Origin: Moraxella sp.
GTDB lineage: Bacteria; Pseudomonadota; Gammaproteobacteria; Pseudomonadales; Moraxellaceae
DNA: 64,000 nt
Assembly (NCBI GenBank): GCA_030528385.1
Contig: JAUMYZ010000010.1
Span: 24,457 to 88,456 of the forward strand
Direction of reading: 5' to 3'
Part shown: positions 8,178-18,753 of the stretch, piece after piece
Numbering within the stretch: the first letter of the stretch is position 1
Layout: each line of letters opens with the position of its first letter
Translations under genes and position numbers: made by a program
The notes under the pieces: model-generated
What the model was told of the DNA's origin: nothing
The model's database searches: none
The model's input: only the letters and a program-made list of their open reading frames with translations

Positions 8178-8209
8178 AAAAACCCAACACCATCACAGTC
8201 TTGGGTTTT
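8178..8209 (-). terminator. Terminator after the TerD-family gene
   Basis: AAAACCCAA and TTGGGTTTT arms; on the minus strand the stem is followed by a T run. It separates the TerD gene from the protease gene. Confidence 0.6.
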
Positions 8210-8223
8210 GCTCATCAATGTCC

Positions 8224-8823
8224 TTAAACGTGCGGCATAATCACGGGGATTAGGTCATTAAAGGTGCGCCCATGCGCTGTCTCACCGATGGCGTGCATTT
8301 TCCATTCGCCATTGTGGCGATAAACCTTTGCCAAAATCATCGCTGTGTGGCTGCCTTGGGCGGACAAATTATAACGCGCCACTTCGCTATTGTTGCTGGC
8401 ATTTAGGATACGACAATAAGCGTTGGCAACCTTTTCAAAGGATTGACCTGTAAAGCTGTTCACTGTAAAAACAAGCGCTTGCACATCGGCAGGAATGCGT
8501 GATAAATCCACGTTGATGACTTCATCGTCGCCATCGCCTGCGCCTGTACGGTTGTCGCCTGTGTGCAAAATTGAGCCGTCTTTGGATTGTAATTGCCCAA
8601 AATACACCACATCGGTTGGTTGTTTGTTGTTATTAAACATGACCACAGACGCATCCAAATCAATGCTGTCGCCACTGCCACCACCAAACAATCCGCCCAA
8701 AAAACCACCCGACTTGCCAGCGCTGGCAACGTCCCAGCCCAAGCCCATCTTGACTTGACTCAGTGCGCCACCCGCTTCTTTTTCCAAAGAGATTTTTTGA
8801 CCTTTTTGTAGATTTACCGCCAT
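8224..8823 (-). CDS. TerD-family stress protein with Gly-Phe insertion
   Basis: A 199-residue TerD-domain protein. It carries both calcium-binding signatures, DLDA and GDNRTGAGDGDDE, and the C-terminal [20 protein letters not shown]. Residues about 37-53 hold an unusual glycine- and phenylalanine-rich insert (SGGFLGGLFGGGSGDS) not present in the other two TerD proteins here. I chose the ATG at 8823 (MAVNLQKG) because AGGAG precedes it; an upstream frame adds 13 unlikely residues. TerD proteins bind calcium and act in tellurite and envelope stress responses. It follows the AIM24 gene. Confidence 0.9.
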   Translation of the reverse strand: MAVNLQKGQKISLEKEAGGALSQVKMGLGWDVASAGKSGGFLGGLFGGGSGDSIDLDASVVMFNNNKQPTDVVYFGQLQSKDGSILHTGDNRTGAGDGDDEVINVDLSRIPADVQALVFTVNSFTGQSFEKVANAYCRILNASNNSEVARYNLSAQGSHTAMILAKVYRHNGEWKMHAIGETAHGRTFNDLIPVIMPHV

Positions 8824-8897
8824 ATATAAACTCCTATTTTCAACATAAACAATGCAGTACATAGATTGTATAACAAATCACACATTATCACAATCTG

Positions 8898-9644
8898 CTA
8901 CAACAATCCACCAAACAATCCGCCACTGCGACCACTGTTTGGGTTGCCACCCAAAATGCTCTGTAACCAGCCTTGGTATTTATCGCGGTTGCGCGAGCAC
9001 AGCACCACTTTGCCTTGACCGCTAAACTTTAGCACCATGCCTTCGCCACTGGTAACCGAATTGATGATACTGCCAAGAAAGCCTTGATTTTGATTGACGC
9101 TGGTTGAAAGTGAGTACTGCAAATTGCTGTCCCAACACACCACATGACCGTTATCAATGGTTACAGGCTTGCCATGCTCTACTTGTATTTCAAACAACGA
9201 ACCAAAACCCGACACCGCCAGTTTGCCGACACCTTGGGTTTGCATGACCATAAAGCCACCTGTATCGCCAAAGATTGCTCCACCAAGGTTGGTTTGGATT
9301 TTGGCTTTTAAATCCATGCCTTGTGTGCCAGCCACAAACACGCCGTCAGACAAGGTATACTGCGCCGCACCCACGTCCAATATCAACATATCGCCGTCCA
9401 AGGTCGGAGCAAGCAAGCAATCGCCATCGCCGCGCACCGCTTCTATACGCTGTTGAAACAAAGACTCATCGTTGGCAAAGCGTCTCATCAGCGCCTGCAT
9501 GATGCCACCTTGGAGCGTGCCTTTTAGGTCAAGGTTGTCTTCCATCATCACCATGGCATTGGCTTCACAAAAAATCGCTTCGCCACGTTTTAGATGGCAA
9601 TGCAAAAACGGCTCATTTTCGCCAATCAAACTAAATGCTGTCAT
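8898..9644 (-). CDS. AIM24 family protein
   Basis: A 248-residue beta-rich protein of the AIM24 (DUF124) family. The pattern includes LKRGEAIFCEANAMVMMEDN, the GxxxF/A glycine-rich turns (LGGAIFGDTGGFMVMQTQG), and VDNGHVVCWDS-type strands in the middle. AIM24 proteins form pseudo-symmetric beta folds of unknown chemistry and are often neighbours of ter genes. The C-terminus SGRSGGLFGGLL repeats the Gly-Phe pattern of the adjacent TerD protein. The start at 9644 fits best: it lies 10 bases after the TerF stop; the longer frame would overlap TerF. Confidence 0.88.
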   Translation of the reverse strand: MTAFSLIGENEPFLHCHLKRGEAIFCEANAMVMMEDNLDLKGTLQGGIMQALMRRFANDESLFQQRIEAVRGDGDCLLAPTLDGDMLILDVGAAQYTLSDGVFVAGTQGMDLKAKIQTNLGGAIFGDTGGFMVMQTQGVGKLAVSGFGSLFEIQVEHGKPVTIDNGHVVCWDSNLQYSLSTSVNQNQGFLGSIINSVTSGEGMVLKFSGQGKVVLCSRNRDKYQGWLQSILGGNPNSGRSGGLFGGLL

Positions 9645-9654
9645 AAATTTTCCA

Positions 9655-10989
9655 TCATCTAAATAAACGCCCAAAGATACTGCCGACTGTGGTGCTGCTG
9701 TCATGCAATGTGCGATTGGTCAGCAAGTTTTTGCGCTTAATTTTAGCAAGCCATGCTGGGAACTCAGCAAGCAGCAACTCATACAAGCGCCCATCATCAA
9801 TGCTATCAATGCGGTCTAAGGCAAAAAAGTTACAGTTGTCCACCACTCGCCCGCCCATGGTGTCTAACTTCTCCAGCACGCCATAATTGCAACCGCCAAT
9901 ACCCACAAACTGCCAAAATATCGGCAGACTAGAACACTGGGTCAAAATCTTTTGCATTTGCTGGCTGCTGCCCACGCCACCGTCTGAGATAAACAGCACA
10001 TAAGTTGGCACGTCATCTTTGATGGCGATATAATGGTCAATCACCGCTTGTATGGCAGGGATTTCTTCGTTAATGCGTGCGCCAACTTGCCAAGCCTGAT
10101 GACCACCCTTGGTGGTATTGACAAAATTGCTGACATTGCTTAGCGTAACGTCATCAAGACGCGTGGTCAATTTGGCAAATGCCCAACACTCAAAACTGCC
10201 ATCGTCATCAAAATTGATGGCAAGTGGCATCAGTCTATTGACCACTTTTTGTACATCGCCGTTTTTGTATTGCCAATTCATTGAGCCAGACGCATCCAGC
10301 ACCAGTGCCACACGGGCTTTAATAGCAAGCAAGCCCTTCTTTTCTAGGGTTACCAAGGATTTTTTGGTCAAATCAATGATGGCTTGACTGCCTGTTTTTT
10401 GGGCTTTTTCTAGGGACAGTTTTTTCTTTAACTCTATCGTGCTTTTTGATGACTGTTGGGGCGTTGGGGCTGCTGGTGCAGGCTCGTCTGCCACTTCACC
10501 GCCAAAATGCTCAATCAGCCGAGCCAATCCGCCATTAAAACCTTGCCCGACCGCCGCCAGACGCCAGACGTCTTTTTTGTAAATTTGTAGCAGCATGACC
10601 GCTTTTTCGTGGTGCAAATCGGTGGGAACAAAAGTGGCGAGAACTCTGCCTTGCTGACTGACACCAACGCACAACTGGGTCAACTCTTTGGCAACACCTT
10701 GCCCATCAATGGCAATCACCAACATCAGACTGTTGATATGGCTGGGCAGACGCGTCAAATCAACGCCAAACTTTTGATGAGTAATCAATGTTACGCCACC
10801 ACACGGAGTAACTGGCTGATTATAAAAGGTCATGTACCGTTCATCACTGAGTTTGCCTTGGGCGTCCAACCCAAATACCGACACATCAGCACTCAGCACC
10901 CCTTGATAACTGACACTCATCTCAAAAGCGACCGTCTGTATAACACCCAGCTGACTAAGCTGACTTTTTTGACCTTTGAGCAGTTCCAT
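9655..10989 (-). CDS. terF: TerF-like protein: TerD-like domain plus VWA domain
   Basis: A 444-residue protein. Residues 1-165 form a TerD-like domain without the calcium motif, followed by a Pro/Ala/Ser linker (about 173-190) and a helical stretch. Residues 225-425 are a von Willebrand A (copine-like) domain with an intact metal site motif DASGS at the start, then TRLDD and FISDGG later. The C-terminus is VGSIFGRLFR. This is the TerF arrangement; VWA domains usually bind partner proteins through a metal ion. An AAGGA site precedes the ATG. AIM24 follows after 10 bases, so the two are likely cotranscribed. Confidence 0.9.
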   Translation of the reverse strand: MELLKGQKSQLSQLGVIQTVAFEMSVSYQGVLSADVSVFGLDAQGKLSDERYMTFYNQPVTPCGGVTLITHQKFGVDLTRLPSHINSLMLVIAIDGQGVAKELTQLCVGVSQQGRVLATFVPTDLHHEKAVMLLQIYKKDVWRLAAVGQGFNGGLARLIEHFGGEVADEPAPAAPTPQQSSKSTIELKKKLSLEKAQKTGSQAIIDLTKKSLVTLEKKGLLAIKARVALVLDASGSMNWQYKNGDVQKVVNRLMPLAINFDDDGSFECWAFAKLTTRLDDVTLSNVSNFVNTTKGGHQAWQVGARINEEIPAIQAVIDHYIAIKDDVPTYVLFISDGGVGSSQQMQKILTQCSSLPIFWQFVGIGGCNYGVLEKLDTMGGRVVDNCNFFALDRIDSIDDGRLYELLLAEFPAWLAKIKRKNLLTNRTLHDSSTTVGSIFGRLFR

Positions 10990-11061
10990 AGGCTGTCCTT
11001 ATTGCTGAAAAAAATGGACAAAAGCCTTACGACTTTTGCCCATCATTATCATCTACATCAC

Positions 11062-11637
11062 TTATACCGCCACGCCATACGAGCTTGCCAAAGGCCCAAG
11101 ACCGCCAGCAAAGCCTTGACCGACCGCACGAAACTTCCATTCGCCGTTGTGCTTATAGAGCTCACCAAAAATCATCGCCGTTTCGGTAGAGCTGTCTTCA
11201 GACAAGTCATAACGAGCCACTTCGCTGCCGCCTTGGGCATTAACAATGCGAATATAAGCGTCGCCCACTTGACCGAAGTTCTGGTTGCGGGCTTGACCGT
11301 CATAAATCACCGCACAAAACACCACTTTGGCAACGTCGGCAGGCACACAAGTCAAATCCACCTTGACGACTTCATCGTCGCCATCGCCTTCGCCTGTACG
11401 GTTATCGCCTGTATGCTCAACCGAGCCGTCGGTGGATTTTAGGTTATTAAAAAAGATAAAATCGCTGTCGCTACGCACTTTGCCATCTTCTTTGACCAAA
11501 AATGCCACCGCATCTAGGTCAAAGGCTTGACCGTCTGTGGCACGGGGATTCCAGCCCAAACCTACGGTCATTTGGGCAAGGGTTGGGGCTTCTTTTGAAA
11601 GATTGACGTTGCCGCCTTTGGTTAAGCTAATTGCCAT
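11062..11637 (-). CDS. terD: TerD-family stress protein (TerD/TerE type)
   Basis: A 191-residue single TerD domain of usual length. It begins [18 protein letters not shown], has the FDLDAVAF and [15 protein letters not shown] calcium sites, and ends with [21 protein letters not shown]. It shows about 60 percent identity by eye with the TerD at 12920-13498, so the two probably arose by duplication. Cytoplasmic. It lies between terC and terF on the same strand. Family members are needed for tellurite and phage resistance in the classical ter operons; the mechanism is not settled. Confidence 0.93.
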   Translation of the reverse strand: MAISLTKGGNVNLSKEAPTLAQMTVGLGWNPRATDGQAFDLDAVAFLVKEDGKVRSDSDFIFFNNLKSTDGSVEHTGDNRTGEGDGDDEVVKVDLTCVPADVAKVVFCAVIYDGQARNQNFGQVGDAYIRIVNAQGGSEVARYDLSEDSSTETAMIFGELYKHNGEWKFRAVGQGFAGGLGPLASSYGVAV

Positions 11638-11744
11638 GTGTCTTTTTCCTTATCTAACATACGAGTGTTGTACTCACGTTGTACTATAACAAACTGCCCA
11701 ACTTTAAACAAAAGAGTTTTGTTACGTTATGTATCTCAATCTTG

Positions 11745-12815
11745 TCATTCGTCGGATTTTTCCAACGCTTCATTCTTGCGATAGCGAATGGACGCAATCA
11801 AAGACGCCACAATAAAGGCGATACCAATCAGTCCTGTGATGACTTCTGGCACATGAAACTTCATAGAAATCAGCATGATAATCGCCAAAGCACCAATGGC
11901 ATAATGAGCCCCGTGCTCCAGATAAACAAACTCATCAAGCGTGCCTTTTTCTACCAAAAAGATGGTCATAGAACGCACAAACATCGCCCCAATCGCCAGA
12001 CCAATCATGATAATCACCACGTCATTGGTGATGGCAAACGCCCCAATCACCCCATCAAAACTGAACGACGCGTCCAGCACTTCTAGGTACAAAAAGCCAG
12101 CAATGCCGCCTTTGGCAATCGCTCCTGCCACTTCGTTGCCATCAATGCTGTCTTCTTCGTCTTCACCTTCAAGCAAGGTAGATAGGACATTGACCCCCAT
12201 ATAAATCAAAATACCCCACACGCCTGCCATCAGCACCGCCGATTTGTAGGCTTCGTCCACCCACGTCAAAGAAATCATCAAAATGACAATCGCCACAAAC
12301 ACGCTCATGGCATCAACTTTGCCAAAGCGAGCAAGGCGTTTTTCTAGCCACTCAAACCAATGAATGTCTTTGTCATCAAAGACAAAGTTTAAAAACACCA
12401 ACAGCAAAAACATACCCCCAAAGGCGGCAATCTCGGCATGGTGTGCCATCAGCTTGGCAGAATATTCTGTGGGGTTGTTGAGTGCCAGTTGCACCACTTC
12501 ACCCATGCCCATGTCAGCAGTTACCGCCACAATGACGATGGGAAACACCAAACGCATGCCAAACACAGCAATGAGCATGCCCACCGTCAAAAAGACGGTT
12601 TTCCAAAATTTGTCCCAATGCTTTAAGACAGACGCATTGACCACCGCATTGTCAAAAGATAAAGAAATCTCCATCATCGCCAGCACCAGCGTAATAAACA
12701 ATGCCGACAACAACGCCGTCGCCCCACCGTGGGTAAAGCCCCAATACGCCGCACCAATCAGTGCAACAATCGTAAAGACAATATCAAAATAAAAATGTTT
12801 TAAATTTTTCATCAT
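11745..12815 (-). CDS. terC: TerC family membrane protein (DUF475 type)
   Basis: A 356-residue integral membrane protein with about nine helices. Conserved acidic residues within helices (LVLAMMEISLSFDNAVVNA near residue 45 and LEVLDASFSFDGVIGAFA near 250) mark the TerC/DUF475 family, thought to handle metal ions and in some cases manganese. An acidic loop (LEGEDEEDSIDGNE) separates the halves. I set the start at the first of two adjacent ATG codons; a TTG frame extends five codons further. It is flanked by TerD genes, the usual partners. Confidence 0.92.
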   Translation of the reverse strand: MMKNLKHFYFDIVFTIVALIGAAYWGFTHGGATALLSALFITLVLAMMEISLSFDNAVVNASVLKHWDKFWKTVFLTVGMLIAVFGMRLVFPIVIVAVTADMGMGEVVQLALNNPTEYSAKLMAHHAEIAAFGGMFLLLVFLNFVFDDKDIHWFEWLEKRLARFGKVDAMSVFVAIVILMISLTWVDEAYKSAVLMAGVWGILIYMGVNVLSTLLEGEDEEDSIDGNEVAGAIAKGGIAGFLYLEVLDASFSFDGVIGAFAITNDVVIIMIGLAIGAMFVRSMTIFLVEKGTLDEFVYLEHGAHYAIGALAIIMLISMKFHVPEVITGLIGIAFIVASLIASIRYRKNEALEKSDE

Positions 12816-12852
12816 AAACCAGCATTCCAATCAATACTTATTTTTAACACAC

Positions 12853-12885
12853 AAAAAAGCGGTAAACCAACTTACCACTTTTTGA
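12853..12885 (-). terminator. Terminator between terD and terC
   Basis: AAAAAGCGGTAA and TTACCACTTTTT arms (one mismatch) around ACCAAC. On the minus strand a T run follows, so the first terD may be a separate transcript. Confidence 0.6.
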
Positions 12886-12919
12886 GATAAAATACAATGA
12901 TGGTTCTTTTGGATTATTG

Positions 12920-13498
12920 TTAGCCAATCATAATGCCATACTGATGACACATCGCCGCCAGTCCGCCACTGTAGCCTTGACCTACGGCACGAAACTTCCA
13001 TTCGCCGTTGTGGCGATACACTTCACCAAAGACCATCGCCGTTTCAATGGAATAATCTTCGGCCAAGTCAAAACGCACCACTTCGGCACCTGTTTGCTCA
13101 TTGACCACACGGATAAAAGCATTGGCGACCTGACCGAAGTTTTGATTGCGAAGCTGGGCGTCATGAATGGTAACGGTGATGGCAATTTTGTCAATCTCGG
13201 GGGAGACACGCGTCAAATCCACTTTGATGACTTCGTCATCACCATCGCCCAATCCTGTGCGGTTATCGCCTGTATGCTCAACCGCACCATCGGCAGATTT
13301 TAGCTGATTATAAAAAATAAAATCGTGGTCGCCACGCACTTTGCCTGTGCCTGTCAGCAAAAAAGCACTGGCGTCCAAGTCAAAATCCTGTCCTGACGTC
13401 GCTCGCTCGTCCCAGCCCAAACCAATCAGCAGTTTGGTCAGTGATGGGTCAGTCTTGGACAATGATAAATTACCGCCTTTGCTTAGTGAGATTGCCAT
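12920..13498 (-). CDS. terD: TerD-family stress protein
   Basis: A 192-residue TerD domain. It starts [20 protein letters not shown] and carries FDLDASAF and [13 protein letters not shown], the two calcium-binding signatures, then [29 protein letters not shown]. It is the first gene of the cluster in the direction of transcription, preceded by GGGAAA before the ATG, and followed by a terminator before terC. It is close in sequence to the TerD at 11062-11637. Confidence 0.93.
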   Translation of the reverse strand: MAISLSKGGNLSLSKTDPSLTKLLIGLGWDERATSGQDFDLDASAFLLTGTGKVRGDHDFIFYNQLKSADGAVEHTGDNRTGLGDGDDEVIKVDLTRVSPEIDKIAITVTIHDAQLRNQNFGQVANAFIRVVNEQTGAEVVRFDLAEDYSIETAMVFGEVYRHNGEWKFRAVGQGYSGGLAAMCHQYGIMIG

Positions 13499-13593
13499 TG
13501 AGATATTTCCCTATCAAAAATAATGTAATTGCCAAGAATTTAGCACATTTGTAGCCAACTGACAAGGCTTTAATTGGCAAATAAAACAAATTT

Positions 13594-14423
<830 letters not shown>

Positions 14424-14523
14424 TCATGCTTGGTTGATTGATTGTTAAAACAGACATATTTTTCATCATCTTGTTAAAATTATGCTAAGATAACAAAGAA
14501 AATCCACAACACAAAAGACCATC

Positions 14524-15120
14524 ATGACCATTTGGGACGAACGCTATCTGGGCAATGAATACGCATTTGGGGTTGAGCCCAATGTATTTTTGTTACAAAT
14601 TCAACATCTGTTACCAACTTCAGGCAAAGCGCTGGACTTGGCCACAGGCGAAGGGCGCAACGCCGTGTTTTTGGCAAAACATGGGCTCACCACAACTGGT
14701 ATAGACGTATCACAAGTTGGACTGGACAAAGCCAAGCGTCTGGCAGCGGCCAATCAAGTGGCCGTTGATTTTATCAACCACAACGCCTTGACAATGAACT
14801 GGCAAGCACCATATGACGTCATCAGCAGTGTCTTTTTTCACTTGCCCGTGCCAGCGCGTCATCAGATGGGTGCCAAGATTGTTGATGCCTTGGCACCCAA
14901 CGGGTTGTTTGTCGGTGTGTTTTATCACACGCAGCAGCTTGGACTTGGCACAGGTGGGCCATCAAAGGTTGAAATGTTGGGCACATTGAATGACTGGCAA
15001 AGCGCCTATCAAGGTCTGCACTGGCTACACGCCGAACATCGCACGCATCACCTAAACGAAGGCAGTCGCCATGTGGGCACCAGCTCGGTGGTGTATTTGT
15101 TAGGGCAAAAGCCTTTGTGA
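14524..15120 (+). CDS. SAM-dependent methyltransferase (TehB-like)
   Basis: A 198-residue class I methyltransferase. It opens with WDERYLGNEYAFGVEPN, a signature of the small TehB/methyltransf_25 group, followed by the SAM-binding motif I ALDLATGEGRNAVFLA (from residue 36) and acidic motif II GIDVS. TehB proteins methylate tellurite or selenite; the proximity of the ter cluster is suggestive but the substrate cannot be told from sequence. It is transcribed away from coaD, alone. Confidence 0.85.
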   Translation: MTIWDERYLGNEYAFGVEPNVFLLQIQHLLPTSGKALDLATGEGRNAVFLAKHGLTTTGIDVSQVGLDKAKRLAAANQVAVDFINHNALTMNWQAPYDVISSVFFHLPVPARHQMGAKIVDALAPNGLFVGVFYHTQQLGLGTGGPSKVEMLGTLNDWQSAYQGLHWLHAEHRTHHLNEGSRHVGTSSVVYLLGQKPL

Positions 15121-15205
15121 TGACGTTTAGAACCATTTTGTTCATTCTTTGCCACACCACCTTGCAACCACGCACAACTTGCATTGTCAATGTTCTTAAA
15201 ACGGT

Positions 15206-16555
15206 TTATTTGCGCCAAGAAAACGGGGATTTTTGTTGTTCTTGCTCAGCTTGTGGCCCTAAGGGAATGCGCGTTCTGTCTTTAAAAGAAAGCACCGCCA
15301 AAAAAGCAAGGACAGTCATCACCATCAGATAAACAGAAACAAAAGTGGTCTCACCCGTTGATTTGATGATAAAGGCAGCAATCAGGGGAGCAAAAGCGCC
15401 GCCAATGATAGAGCCAATGGCGTAGGTAATAGAAATGCCAGAAAAGCGTATTGACGATGGATACAGTTCTGAATAAAACACCGCCTGCACGCCGTAAGTC
15501 ATGCCAATGGAGATGGAAAGAATGGCTAAGCCTACAGCAATATAAGTATAATCGGCGGTATTGAGCAATGGAAATAATGTGATGGCACTTATCAGCTGTA
15601 GGATTGAACCTGCAATGTAGATGGGTTTGCGTCCAAATTTATCAGACAACACCGCCGACAACCAAGTAAACAGCGTCCAAACAACCGCAGAAAAGGCAAC
15701 CAAACTTAAAATTATGGTGCGGTCAAGACCCAAAGTTTTGGTGGTATAATTTTGAACAAAGCCCCCTGCAGTCATGTAGCCTAGCGTGGTTGTCCCAGCA
15801 ATGAGCAGTGATGCCACAAAAACAACACCCTTGTAGTTTTTAAATAGGCTTGTGATGGGTTTTTGGGATACGGCTTTCTTTTCTTTCATTTCTTTGAAAA
15901 TCGGACTTTCTTCAACAGAGCGGCGAATCCAAAAACCCAAGCCCAAAAGCAAAATGCTTAATAAAAAGGGAATACGCCAACCCCATTCTTTAAAAGCGTC
16001 ATCAGGTGAAATCAAGCCCGTCATCACAACCAAAACCAATGACGCAAGCAACAAACCCAAAGGCACACCAAGTTGTGGAAAGGAGCTAAATAAGCCACGC
16101 TTTTGGTCGGGTGCGTGCTCAACCGCCATCAAGACCGCACCACCCCATTCACCGCCAGCAGAAATCCCTTGGACAATGCGCAGCAACAAAAGAATGATGG
16201 GAGCAGCAACGCCAATACTTTCATAGGTTGGCAAAAGACCAATGGTCGTCGTTGCTGTGCCCATCATCAGCAAGGTAAGCGCCAAGATGGCCTTGCGTCC
16301 GATTTTGTCGCCCAAGTAACCTGAAATAAAAGCGCCAAGTGGACGAAAGAAAAAAGCAATGCCGATGGAAGCAAACACCAGCAAGGTGGCAATAGAATCG
16401 CCAGCAGGCTTAAAAAACAGCTGGTCAAAGACCAAGCCTGCAACCGCAGCATAAATAAAATAATCATACCATTCAATGGTGGTGCCAACCAAAGTTGCCA
16501 GTGCAATTTTGCGTTGTTGAATTTTTTGTTCCTGAATAGATAATTGACTTTCCAT
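15206..16555 (-). CDS. MFS transporter, metabolite:H+ symporter (MHS) type
   Basis: A 449-residue transporter with 12 predicted helices. TLVGTTIEWYDYFIYA at residue about 22 and GYLGDKIGRK, together with RIVQGISAGGEWGGAVLMAVEHAP, are strong marks of the MHS subfamily (ShiA/ProP/KgtP), which import organic acids with protons. The ATG at 16555 has AAGGATTT upstream; a longer frame adds seven residues. It lies downstream of paaZ on the same strand, so it is a good candidate for phenylacetate or related aromatic acid uptake, though this is inferred from position only. Confidence 0.88.
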   Translation of the reverse strand: MESQLSIQEQKIQQRKIALATLVGTTIEWYDYFIYAAVAGLVFDQLFFKPAGDSIATLLVFASIGIAFFFRPLGAFISGYLGDKIGRKAILALTLLMMGTATTTIGLLPTYESIGVAAPIILLLLRIVQGISAGGEWGGAVLMAVEHAPDQKRGLFSSFPQLGVPLGLLLASLVLVVMTGLISPDDAFKEWGWRIPFLLSILLLGLGFWIRRSVEESPIFKEMKEKKAVSQKPITSLFKNYKGVVFVASLLIAGTTTLGYMTAGGFVQNYTTKTLGLDRTIILSLVAFSAVVWTLFTWLSAVLSDKFGRKPIYIAGSILQLISAITLFPLLNTADYTYIAVGLAILSISIGMTYGVQAVFYSELYPSSIRFSGISITYAIGSIIGGAFAPLIAAFIIKSTGETTFVSVYLMVMTVLAFLAVLSFKDRTRIPLGPQAEQEQQKSPFSWRK

Positions 16556-16695
16556 AATAAATCCTTTCGTCATCAAATAAAGCTGTCCTTATCATCCAAA
16601 TAGACTGGCTATGGCGGGTTTATTTGGATATGCATAAAGTCAATCAGACCACCCTTGTTTGCCACTTTCACAAACAAGGACGGCGACCAACAAAA

Positions 16696-18753
16696 CTACA
16701 AGTCCCGCGCAACCAAGGTCAAAATGTCATAAGTGGCAACAAGTTCTTCACGTTGGTTTTTTATCTTAACGTCCCAAACAACCACACCGTGTGGTTTTTC
16801 ATCGCTGTTTTTGGGTTGTTTGGGGGTTTTTTGTTTGCAGGTCAGTGCCACTTGAATGGTGTCGCCAATCTTAACAGGCTCAACAAATCGCAAATTGTCC
16901 ATGCCGTAATTGGCAATGACAGGGCCTTCGGCAGCATCAACAAACAAGCCCGCCGCCGCAGAGACAATAAAATAACCGTGGGCAACGCGCTCACCAAACA
17001 AAGAATTGGCAGCGGCAATCTTGTCGGTGTGAGCATAAAAATGGTCGCCACTTATGCCAGCAAAATTCACAATATCCGCTTCGGTAATGGTGCGTCTGGC
17101 ACTGATGAGTTGCTCGCCAATGCGCAATTCATCAAAGGATTTTTTAAATGGGTGCACACGGTCATGATAAACACTGGCACCCACCGTCCAAACATGGCTA
17201 ATCTGCGTTAGCGTGTCAGGTGAGCCTTGTATTGCGGTACGCTGCATATAATGTTTGACGGCACGCAATCCCCCCAGTTCTTCGCCGCCGCCTGCCCTGC
17301 CTGGCCCGCCATGCACCAAATAAGGCAATGGTGAGCCATGACCTGTACTCTCTTTGGCGGCACGTTCATCAAGCACGTGCAGGCGACCATGCCAAGGAGC
17401 AATTTTTTGAATCAGCTGTTCAACGTTTTCGTCTGGGTTTTTGACCACAGACGCAACCAAGCTGCCTTCACCAAGTGCCACAAGTCTGGCAAGCTCATCT
17501 ATGTTTTGATAAGGCAACAAGGTGCAAACAGGCCCAAAGGCTTCGGTTTGGTGAACCGCTTGTGCATTGTTTGGAGATGAACAGCACAGCAGTGTTGGCG
17601 GATAAAAAGCGCCAGCGTCTGGATTGTTTGCATTGATGTGAAACGAGCCACACAAATGCCCGCCAAAGACAATGTCGGCAACTTGATTGAGCTGTTCTAC
17701 ACGATCTTGCACGTCTTTTTGTTGGCGTTTGCTTGCCAAAGCTCCCATCGTGGTGTTTTCAAGATTGGGGTCGCCAACCACAACTTTGGTTAATCTGGCA
17801 ATGAGTTGTTCTTGCACTTCACCAAGCAAAGTCTCTGGCACAAAAGCACGACGAATGGCGGTGCATTTTTGTCCTGCTTTGACGGTCATTTCGCGCACCA
17901 CTTCACGCACAAATAAAGCGATGGTTTCTGTGTTGGCATTTGGCGACAAGATGGCGCTGTTAACCGAATCGGCTTCCATCATAAAGGGTATAGAATGCGT
18001 GTTTAAGTGTGGGTGCTGACGCAGTTTTTGACCTGTTGCGGCAGAACCTGTAAAAGTGATGGTGTCTTGTGCATTTAGGCATTCAAACAAACCATCAATA
18101 CTGCCGCAGACGATTTGCAAAGACCCTTTGGGCAACAAACCACTTTCTACAATGACCCTAACAACCGCTTGGGTAAGCTGCGAACCGTCAGTGGCAGGCT
18201 TGACAATGCAAGGCACGCCCGCGAGCAAGGTTGGGGCAATTTTTTCAAGCATGCCCCAAATTGGAAAATTAAAAGCATTGATGTGAACAGCAACGCCCGC
18301 TTTGGGGGTCAAAATGTGTTTGGCGCCAAAGCTGCCTTGCTTGGACAATGAAATCCAAGCATCTTCGGTAATGATTTTTTCATCGCTTAATTCACGCCGC
18401 ACAATGCTTGAATAAGCAAATAAGGTCTGAATGCCACCTTCAATATCAATCCAAGCATCTTTGCGTGTTGCCCCTGTGGCATAAGCAAGTTTATAAAAAG
18501 TTTCTTTGTTTTCAAGCAACAGTTGGGCGACTTGCTTTAAGGCTTGAGCACGTTTATGAAAGGTAAGGTTGGCAAGTTCGCCGCCGTATTTTTTGGCGTA
18601 ACTGACCACTTGGGACATCTTAATACCATCGCTGCTGACTTGATAGATTTCTTCACCCGTAATCGCATGAAAAACAGAACGAAAGCCGCGATTAGCGGTG
18701 TGCCAAGTGCCATAAACATAAGAGCTCAAGGGCAAACTGGTTTGATTTGACAT
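16696..18753 (-). CDS. paaZ: Oxepin-CoA hydrolase / 3-oxo-5,6-dehydrosuberyl-CoA semialdehyde dehydrogenase
   Basis: A 685-residue bifunctional enzyme of phenylacetate catabolism that opens the oxepin ring and oxidises the resulting aldehyde with NADP. Residues about 20-525 form an aldehyde dehydrogenase domain (FNFPIWGMLEKIAPTLLAG, FTGSAATGQKL, catalytic Cys in VKAGQKCTAIRRAF). Residues 545-685 are a MaoC-like hot-dog hydratase domain (ITEADIVNFAGISGDHFYAH). Length matches E. coli PaaZ. The start at 18753 follows AAGGAGTG; the upstream frame is not needed. It is divergent from paaA. Confidence 0.95.
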   Translation of the reverse strand: MSNQTSLPLSSYVYGTWHTANRGFRSVFHAITGEEIYQVSSDGIKMSQVVSYAKKYGGELANLTFHKRAQALKQVAQLLLENKETFYKLAYATGATRKDAWIDIEGGIQTLFAYSSIVRRELSDEKIITEDAWISLSKQGSFGAKHILTPKAGVAVHINAFNFPIWGMLEKIAPTLLAGVPCIVKPATDGSQLTQAVVRVIVESGLLPKGSLQIVCGSIDGLFECLNAQDTITFTGSAATGQKLRQHPHLNTHSIPFMMEADSVNSAILSPNANTETIALFVREVVREMTVKAGQKCTAIRRAFVPETLLGEVQEQLIARLTKVVVGDPNLENTTMGALASKRQQKDVQDRVEQLNQVADIVFGGHLCGSFHINANNPDAGAFYPPTLLCCSSPNNAQAVHQTEAFGPVCTLLPYQNIDELARLVALGEGSLVASVVKNPDENVEQLIQKIAPWHGRLHVLDERAAKESTGHGSPLPYLVHGGPGRAGGGEELGGLRAVKHYMQRTAIQGSPDTLTQISHVWTVGASVYHDRVHPFKKSFDELRIGEQLISARRTITEADIVNFAGISGDHFYAHTDKIAAANSLFGERVAHGYFIVSAAAGLFVDAAEGPVIANYGMDNLRFVEPVKIGDTIQVALTCKQKTPKQPKNSDEKPHGVVVWDVKIKNQREELVATYDILTLVARDL

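Noticed and set aside
10609..11442. 277-codon plus-strand frame opposite TerF and TerD
   Set aside because: Long only because the opposite strand codes; the product has no domain and spans two genes.
16624..17211. 195-codon plus-strand frame opposite paaZ
   Set aside because: Shadow of paaZ without any known domain.
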